Assembly (NCBI GenBank): GCA_963921425.1
Contig: OY992834.1
Span: 19,233,923 to 19,297,922 of the forward strand
Direction: 5' to 3'
DNA: 64,000 nucleotides
Origin: Dryas octopetala
Taxonomy: Eukaryota > Streptophyta > Magnoliopsida > Rosales > Rosaceae
Part shown: positions 57,866-64,000 of the stretch, one piece after another
How the letters are laid out: each line of letters begins with the position of its first letter
Numbering within the stretch: position 1 is the stretch's first letter
Translations under genes and position numbers: made by a program
The notes under the pieces: model-generated
Told to the model about the DNA's origin: nothing
Databases searched by the model: none
What the model saw: the letters and a program-made list of their open reading frames with translations, nothing else

Positions 57866-59178
57866 GAGCAAATTACCCGTAAATACTTCAATTATACACT
57901 AATTTTCAACTTAGTACCCCAACTTTGAAAACTTGACAAAAAATATCTTAACTTTTATTTTGTGTCAAAATAGTACCTCCATTAGTTTTTCTGTCAAATG
58001 AACCGTTATCTGTTGACGTGACAGTGGTATTTTCGTCTTTTTCCTCACATTTAAAAGATAATAATATTTTTAAAAACTTTTGAATAAAAAAAAATCTTAA
58101 AAAGTTAAAACTTTTAAAATTAAAAAAATTTTGGGGGATGGGTAAGGAGGGTCGGGGTTGGGTAAGGGGGAATGAGGGGGCTGGGTTGGGGTTGGGGTGG
58201 GTCGGGGAGGGGCTGGGGGTTGGGGGGAGGGGTGCGACGGGACTGAGGGTGGGTCGAGCAGGGAGAGGTGGGAGGATGGGTGGGGGCTGGGGTGGGGTGA
58301 GAGAGTGGGTTGGGCAGGGAGAGGTGGGAGGATGGGTGAGGGCTGGGGTGGGGGGCAGAGGGTGGGTTAGGCAGGGAGTGGTGGGAGGATGGGTAGGGGA
58401 GGGGAGGGGAGGGGAGGGGAGGGGATGGGTGGGGGCGGGAAGGGGAGAGGATGGGTGGGGGAGGGCTGGGGTAGGAGGGAGAGGGTGGGTCGGGCAAGGA
58501 GAGGGGCTGGCTGGGGGAAGGGGGTGCGATAGGGTTGGGTGCGACGGGACTGGGGTAGGGGGAGAGGGTGGGTCGGGCAGGGAGAGGGGCTGGTGTGGGG
58601 GCTGGCTGGGGTAGGGGAGGGGAAGGGAGGGGGACGAGGCTGGGGCTGAGGGGTGATGCTGTATGGGGCAAGGTTGGGGAAGGGGGAGGGGGAAAGGTTT
58701 TTATTTTAAGAAATTTTTTTATTTTAATTTTTTTAAGAAATTTGTTTATCAAAAAGTTTTTTAAAATAATATTATCTTTTAAATGTATGGAAAAAAACAA
58801 AAATACCTCTGCCATGTCAGCAGATAACGGTTCATTTGACAAAAAAACTAACGGAGATACTATTTTGACACAAAATGAAAGTTGAGGTACTTTTTTGTCA
58901 GGTTTTCAAAGTTGGGGTACTAAGTTAAAAGTCAGTGTATAGTTAAGGTACTAAATTGTAATTTGCTCTTTTAAAAATATTATTATCTTTTAAATGTGGG
59001 AAAAAAGACAAAAATACTTTTGCCACGTCAGCAGATAACGGTTTATTTGACAGAAAAACTAACGGAGGTACTATTTTGACACAAAATGAAAGTTAAGGTA
59101 CTTTTTGTCAAGTTTTCAAAGTTGGGATACTAAGTTGAAAATCAGTGTATAATTGAGGAACTTACGGATAATTTGCTC
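57866..59178. mobile_element. Long-TIR Mutator-like MITE with G-rich core, second copy
   Basis: Same ends and the same flanking ATAAAAAAA as 11293-12811, so it is the same insertion in a duplicated block. It is about 206 bp shorter because the left arm has one terminal module instead of two. Confidence 0.9.
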
Positions 59179-60278
59179 ATAAAAAAATCAGGAGAATTGA
59201 AGATTTTCTGCAAACCTCTCTTAGTGTTTCTTCTCTTTCATCATTTTGTTTGTTAATTTTAAACAAAAAGGCTGCAACAAAATAGATCTTAATTGAACTA
59301 AAAAATCTGGGAAGAAGAAAATCTGGAGAATGATGAAGAAGAAGAAAAAGATCTGGATTTTAACACAAATTAATTTTCAAAAAGATCTGCTATCAAGATA
59401 TATTAATTTTAACAGATGCAAAGAGATCTATTAATGTAATTACTACAAATAAATATGATAAAGCAAGCAATTGATCCTAGCTAGTTTATTGTTAATCGAT
59501 CCCCATATTGCTTTTAATCAACGTACCCACAAATTGATGAATGAGTTTTTAATCAACCCATCGTAAAATAAGGGGAAAAAAATTGATGAATGTGTTTTTA
59601 ATCAACCCACCGCTCACCGCTCACCGCCCACTGCTCGCCCAAAACCAAATTTGGATTCAATGGAGAAGAAGAAGATGCGATTGATGGTCGACACAATGCG
59701 GTGGAATTTTCTGTGGACACGATTTTTTGGTGAACTTTCTGGTCGACACGTAAAGTTTTTTCGGTGGAATTTTTGGTCGACACAAATGAAGGGAGAGGAT
59801 TGATCTATTTGGACACACTGGATTGTATATTCGCTAGCTGTGATGGCTCACTCATTAATCAAATCAATGATCTATTGCAGATCTTTCAAATATCAATCTT
59901 GCTCAAACGAATTGCCCAAGCGATTATCTCATAAGTCATAATAAAAAGGTTAAAATTAATATATCTTGATGACAAAGGTATAGAATATTGCATATCAACA
60001 TGATTATTATGAATGGATTGATTAAATCATATCCCATCAATTTAATAGATCCAATTATTTTCTCATAAGTCATAATAAAAAGGTTAAAATTAATAAATCT
60101 TGATGGCAAAGGTATAGAACATTGCATATCAAAATAGATCGATATATTCAATCACATCGAAAGTAGCGAAGATCTTTTCTTCTTTTTCTACTATGTCAAA
60201 GATCAATGATCTATCTATATCGAAATAGATCTTCAATTGCTTTAAGCCATGGGTTCCTAGCAGCAGCCTTCGATCAAG

Positions 60279-60317
<39 letters not shown>

Positions 60318-60479
60318 GATTAGGAAGAGAGAGAATTAAAGAAGGTGGACGTTCTGTTCTACTGGTGGAGTTCCCGGTCTATAAAGTATATATATAGAAG
60401 AATATTTTAGTCACTGAAAATACAAAAGAGATATAAAAGTAAGTTTTGGACCAAGGGGGTCAAAAAGCTTAACATGAAT
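59179..60479. other. Intergenic DNA, copy of 12821-14129
   Basis: Near-identical to 12821-14129, with a shorter GA microsatellite (60281-60314). No gene recognised. Confidence 0.55.
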
Positions 60480-61828
60480 TAAAAGGGGCTAACCCTTTCA
60501 ATAAGCCCAAAGAATTACCCATCGGTTCATGGGGAACCAGGTATTCATCAATATGATCCAATCCCATGCCTTATTGCCCGGGACTAGAGCCACCAAATGT
60601 TTCAGATATTTCCATTGACAGATTTCCCATTTCCTATATATTGAACCAAAATGTATGATATTGTTATGGACAAAAATGTTTCACTCAAGGATTGGGCTAA
60701 GATTGTATCTATATCACTTAGTTAGTTTGAGGCTAAAGGGCGTGCCACCAAGTAATAATGTATTTGGAACAGTTTAAAAATGAAATAGAAAATAAAGTAA
60801 CAGTGAATTGGATCAAACGATTGTGCTAATTATTTTATGCCTGGGCATTCTAGGACTTGAGTGCTAAAGGTTCTAAAGTGCTAAACTTATTTGTTTCAAG
60901 ATGTGTTCATGTTGCTCTCAGCGAGTGATTAAATAAGGTAAGTAAATAAATAAACAAAAAATTTCAGAAATTAACTATCTTAGGATCCAGATCCGACAAA
61001 AGTGCCCATTGGAATCACAAGTCATGGATATAAATTATAAGATTCAAGCAAAGAAAGGAAAATTGGCTGATAGTAAATACTCAATGATTGAGAAAATAAA
61101 TACTTCCTTGATTAATTCTCAATTTCCAAATGAGAATACTTTAAATTCCAGAAATAAATACAAGAAGAGAGTAGTAAATAAAGCTATTAAATATGGAAGA
61201 ACAAAAGGTTGCAATAAAAGAAATGAGAGCAACACATTAAAATTAACGCAAGCGTAACGAGCAAAAAAAAATGAATGATCAAGTCATTTGATAGAGAATT
61301 TTTAGAAATAGATCTGGGTTTTGTGTGTTGTCTCCCAAAACCATAGGTAGTCATCCCTTGGATAGTTGACACGTGTATGGCTTTGAACAAACCTAGGATT
61401 CTGGTACTTATCCCCTTGACAGCTACAACCCAATTTTTGATTGCTTTATGAGTCCACCTGACATTGCATTACTGGCCTTATGCTCCATTAACCCTGAATG
61501 CATGATATAGCTGAAAGGGTTGTTCGCCGGGGTGCTTTCGTTCACTTAGGCCATCCTGGGCTTGCACATGATGGGCCATTGAATTGGGCCTACGACTGTC
61601 CAACCTTTCTCATTGGGCTAGAGTCTTTGTGGATCAATGCCAGGTGGCATCCCTTAAAAGTCTGTTACAAACATATATAAATTAATAAGGTGAACATGAA
61701 TTTCCTGGGGGGAATTTTAGGGAGATTAACAAACCCCATTTGGTGTGTTGGGTATGAAGAAGGTTGTCCTTGCTAAATTAACAAAGGGTGGGTTGGAAAT
61801 CTGCTTGTATGAAAAGTGCTTACTTAGT
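60480..61828. repeat. Intergenic block X, copy 4
   Basis: Near-identical to 14130-15482, as part of the larger 10.7-17.1 kb / 57.2-63.25 kb duplication. No gene recognised. Confidence 0.6.
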
Positions 61829-62265
61829 GGGGTGTATTGTATATAGATTTTAAAAGACTTTTGTGGAGTTTAAAAATTATGTGGTATTCAATTAAGACTT
61901 TTAAAGACTTTAAAAATGTCCATAAAAATCTATATATGTATTTAATTAAGAATTTTAAGAAATCTATAAAAGTCATGTGATATTCAATTAAGACTTTTAA
62001 AGACTTTTAAAAAGTCTGTAAAAATCTATGTGTATTTAAAAAGTCATTGACTTTTATGGAATTCATTTAATGATGGATTTTAATAGATTTTGAAAGACTT
62101 TGATGTGTATTTCAAAGTCATTATAAATCCAACCTCTTCCCTACAGATTTTTAAGGATTTCTATAGATTCTGTAGAACTCAGTGAAAATTTGTAAATTCT
62201 GTAAAAGTCTATCTCTTAAAAAAAATCTACAAAAGTCTTTATAAATCTATATACACTACACCCCT
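61829..62265. mobile_element. TIR MITE (GGGGTGTATTG family), copy 4
   Basis: Same ends, about 437 bp, in the duplicate of 15483-15927. Confidence 0.75.
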
Positions 62266-62289
62266 CTTTGTCAACGAATTTCATGACAA

Positions 62290-62595
62290 CAGTTTGTCTT
62301 GTATATGGAAAGTCAGAATTTCCCATAAAGTCAGGTATTTCCTTTGGATTTTCTCACCTATAAGGCAAGCTTTTGACCAATGACCAAAGAATAAGAAGGC
62401 ATATGATCCTATTTGCTCCATCAGCAATCCATTTCCAAGCTTTTGCATCTTCAATACAACCAGTTCAATGTATTTTCCTTGTGGCTTCACTGTAATTACT
62501 TAAAATTGAAAGAACTTTTAGACTGGCATCCTCCATTACATATAACTCATTTGGTACAAACGACCGAACTGAGGCATATAATTCCAACACTTTGT
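62290..62595 (-). pseudogene. Unidentified gene fragment Y, copy 4
   Basis: Same fragment as 3560-3872, left of the interrupted copia LTR at the right end of the window. Confidence 0.4.
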
Positions 62596-63257
62596 TAAAG
62601 TTAAGAACAATACTTGGGTCACCCCTTGGGGGTACCCCAAGGTCACCCCATCCCCTCAAATTTTAATTTTAGCAATGTCGATGTATGATCAGAACCGTTC
62701 ACTTTTTAGATAACATATTAAAGATCATCTCTGCAAAAAATCAAATCAATCGAAAATCATTTGATTATATAACTGTTGTTAATTAAATAGAAAAAATAAA
62801 TGGTTTTCAATTAAACAATGATTTTTTTACCAAACTGTTGATTTTTTTTATTTAATCGACAACAGTTATATAACTAAACGATTTTTGATTGAGTTAATTT
62901 TTTGTAAAGAAGATCTATAATAGGTTATCTAAAAAGTAAACAGTTCCGATTATGCGCCGGTATTGTCAAAATCAAAATTTGAAGGAGTAGGGTGACCTTG
63001 AGGTACCCCACAGGGTGACTCAAATATTGTTCTAAAGTTAATGCACTTTTACTTAACTGACCTTATTTTAGTTGTTAAGCTTTTGTTAGAGTTTAGTATT
63101 TTAATATTACTTTGACTTTTGGTGTATGGTTAATATTAAGCCACATGAGTCCTGGCCATAAAAATATTAAGCAATATGAGTCTTTTGTGTGTAGCTGGTA
63201 TATATTATCACTGCAGTGTTCAAGTCTTTGCAGCTGTACTAAGTAATTTGATATATA
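62593..63257 (+). mobile_element. Copia LTR (same family), 5' part, with a nested MITE and cut by another LTR element
   Basis: The TGTTAAAG start lies at about 62593, a nested MITE at 62605-63032, and the LTR continues to GATATATA at 63257, where a different LTR begins. Whether the rest of the LTR and element continue beyond the window cannot be seen. Confidence 0.8.
62605..63032. mobile_element. Mutator-like MITE in the copia LTR, second copy of the same insertion
   Basis: Same ends and same 9-bp duplication (62596-62604 and 63033-63041) as 16266-16695, so the insertion predates the block duplication. Confidence 0.9.
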
Positions 63258-64000
63258 TGTTGTAAATATATTGTTTTATGTGGCTATCCCTGTAATTAGT
63301 TGTAGGGGCATACTAGTAAATATACAAAACCTAGTAAACCCTACTTCTATATAAGGATATTTATAACATGAATAAGATAGACTGATCATATTCTCTCTGC
63401 CTCCTCTCTTCCACAAACCCTAATTTTCACATACTTTTACAACACGTTATCAGCACGAAAAGCTCTTTGGATTGTGGATCGCCAAACAAAAGAGGATCAT
63501 CATTCAATCCGTTCTTCAATCAATCAAGCACGAGAAGCTCTTTGGATTGTGGATTGTGGATCGATAAACGAAAGAGGATCATCCTTCAATTTGTTCTTCA
63601 ACCAAGTAGGTTTTATAAAATAATTTTATGTTCATGGTTATTTAACCTTGATTGATTGAAAAATCCTCATGAAGCATGAACCCTAGATTTATGTGATTGA
63701 TTTATGTGGGTTTATATATTTTATACATGCTTTCTTGGATTGAATGATTAAAATAAAAAGAGGAAGAATTTTTGGGTGATCGGGAAACCACCCCGAGCAG
63801 CAGCCCCGCGCTTCCAACTCCCGCTGCCTGCAGCAGCCCGCAGCAGCCTTGCTGCCCTCGCTGCCTGCAGCAGCCCGCAGCAGCCTTGCTGCCCTCGCTG
63901 CCCTCGCTGCCTGCAGCAGCCTTGCTGCCCTCGCTGCCCGCAGCAGCCTTGCTGCCCTCGCTGCCCGCAGCAGCCTTGCTGCCTGCAGCAGTCCCTCGCG
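63258..64000 (+). mobile_element. Ty1/copia-type element, 5' LTR and leader, running off the window
   Basis: The LTR 63258-63444 is 187 bp with perfect 9-bp inverted ends (TGTTGTAAA and TTTACAACA) and a TATATAAGG TATA box near 63350. The next bases, CGTTATCAGCACGA, are the primer-site type common in plant copia families. The leader holds two copies of a roughly 75-bp unit (AAGCTCTTTGGATTGTGGAT). It is inserted in the older copia LTR. No coding part is visible before the window ends, so integrity cannot be judged. Confidence 0.8.
63790..64000. repeat. GC-rich minisatellite (CAGCAGCCTTGCTGCCCTCG)n in the copia leader
   Basis: Units of about 24-33 bp combine CTGCAGCAGCC, TTGCTGCC and CTCGCTGCC and repeat to the window edge. 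The composition is sharply different from the surrounding AT-rich DNA. Confidence 0.85.

Larger units (their letters stand above)
57280..63250. repeat. Segmental duplication block P, right copy
   Basis: Co-linear partner of 10660-17062. It is cut on the right by the LTR element at 63258. Confidence 0.85.

Overview
The window is AT-rich nuclear DNA of a flowering plant, most likely a woody eudicot. The evidence is plant-type introns, a tandem cluster of LRK10L-type receptor kinases, Ty1/copia retrotransposons with plant-type primer sites, and many Mutator-like MITEs with 9-bp target duplications. No sequence fixes the species. I saw no rRNA, tRNA or CRISPR.

The core is a minus-strand tandem array of five LEAF RUST 10-like receptor kinase (LRK10L, 'rust resistance kinase Lr10') units: 7995-10506, 21967-24450, 33792-36222, 42882-45346 and 53996-56298. 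Each has four exons with conserved phases: a signal peptide plus cysteine-rich GUB_WAK_bind ectodomain, a 33-45 nt exon, a 27 nt micro-exon, and a transmembrane plus kinase exon. The kinases carry HFD where most have HRD, so they are non-RD kinases, as in many plant immune receptors. Two paralogue types alternate. Type A is units 2 and 4; type B is units 3 and 5. Unit 1 is a B/A chimera with a premature stop just after the membrane segment. Unit 4 has a frameshifted ectodomain. Unit 5 has lost its normal exon-1 donor, and units 3 and 5 have shortened C-termini. Unit 2 is the only copy with no visible defect; unit 3 is close to it.

The spacers follow the same A/B logic. Downstream of A-type 3' ends (units 1, 2, 4) lies a fragment of a clade-D PP2C phosphatase gene. 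Downstream of B-type 3' ends (units 3, 5) lies the tail of an NF-YC11/DPB3-1 (Dr1-associated corepressor, NC2-alpha) gene. A roughly 16-kb A+B block (about 20.34-36.9 kb) is repeated at about 41.27-57.0 kb. A second block (about 10.7-17.1 kb) is repeated at about 57.2-63.25 kb.

Mobile DNA fills the rest. One copia insertion (342-bp LTR, CACTT target duplication) survives in four states: an element without a 3' LTR (3.87-6.51 kb), a two-LTR element carrying nested MITEs (16.26-20.34 kb), a solo LTR (40.89-41.27 kb), and a 5' part interrupted by another copia at the right edge (63.26 kb to the end). There are at least six MITE families. One has a roughly 560-bp G-rich minisatellite core. Another is present twice in one duplicate block and absent at both sites in the sister block. 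A pair of LTR-like sequences in opposite orientation (26.9-30.8 kb, repeated at 47.06-50.3 kb) and a CACTA-type terminus complete the picture.
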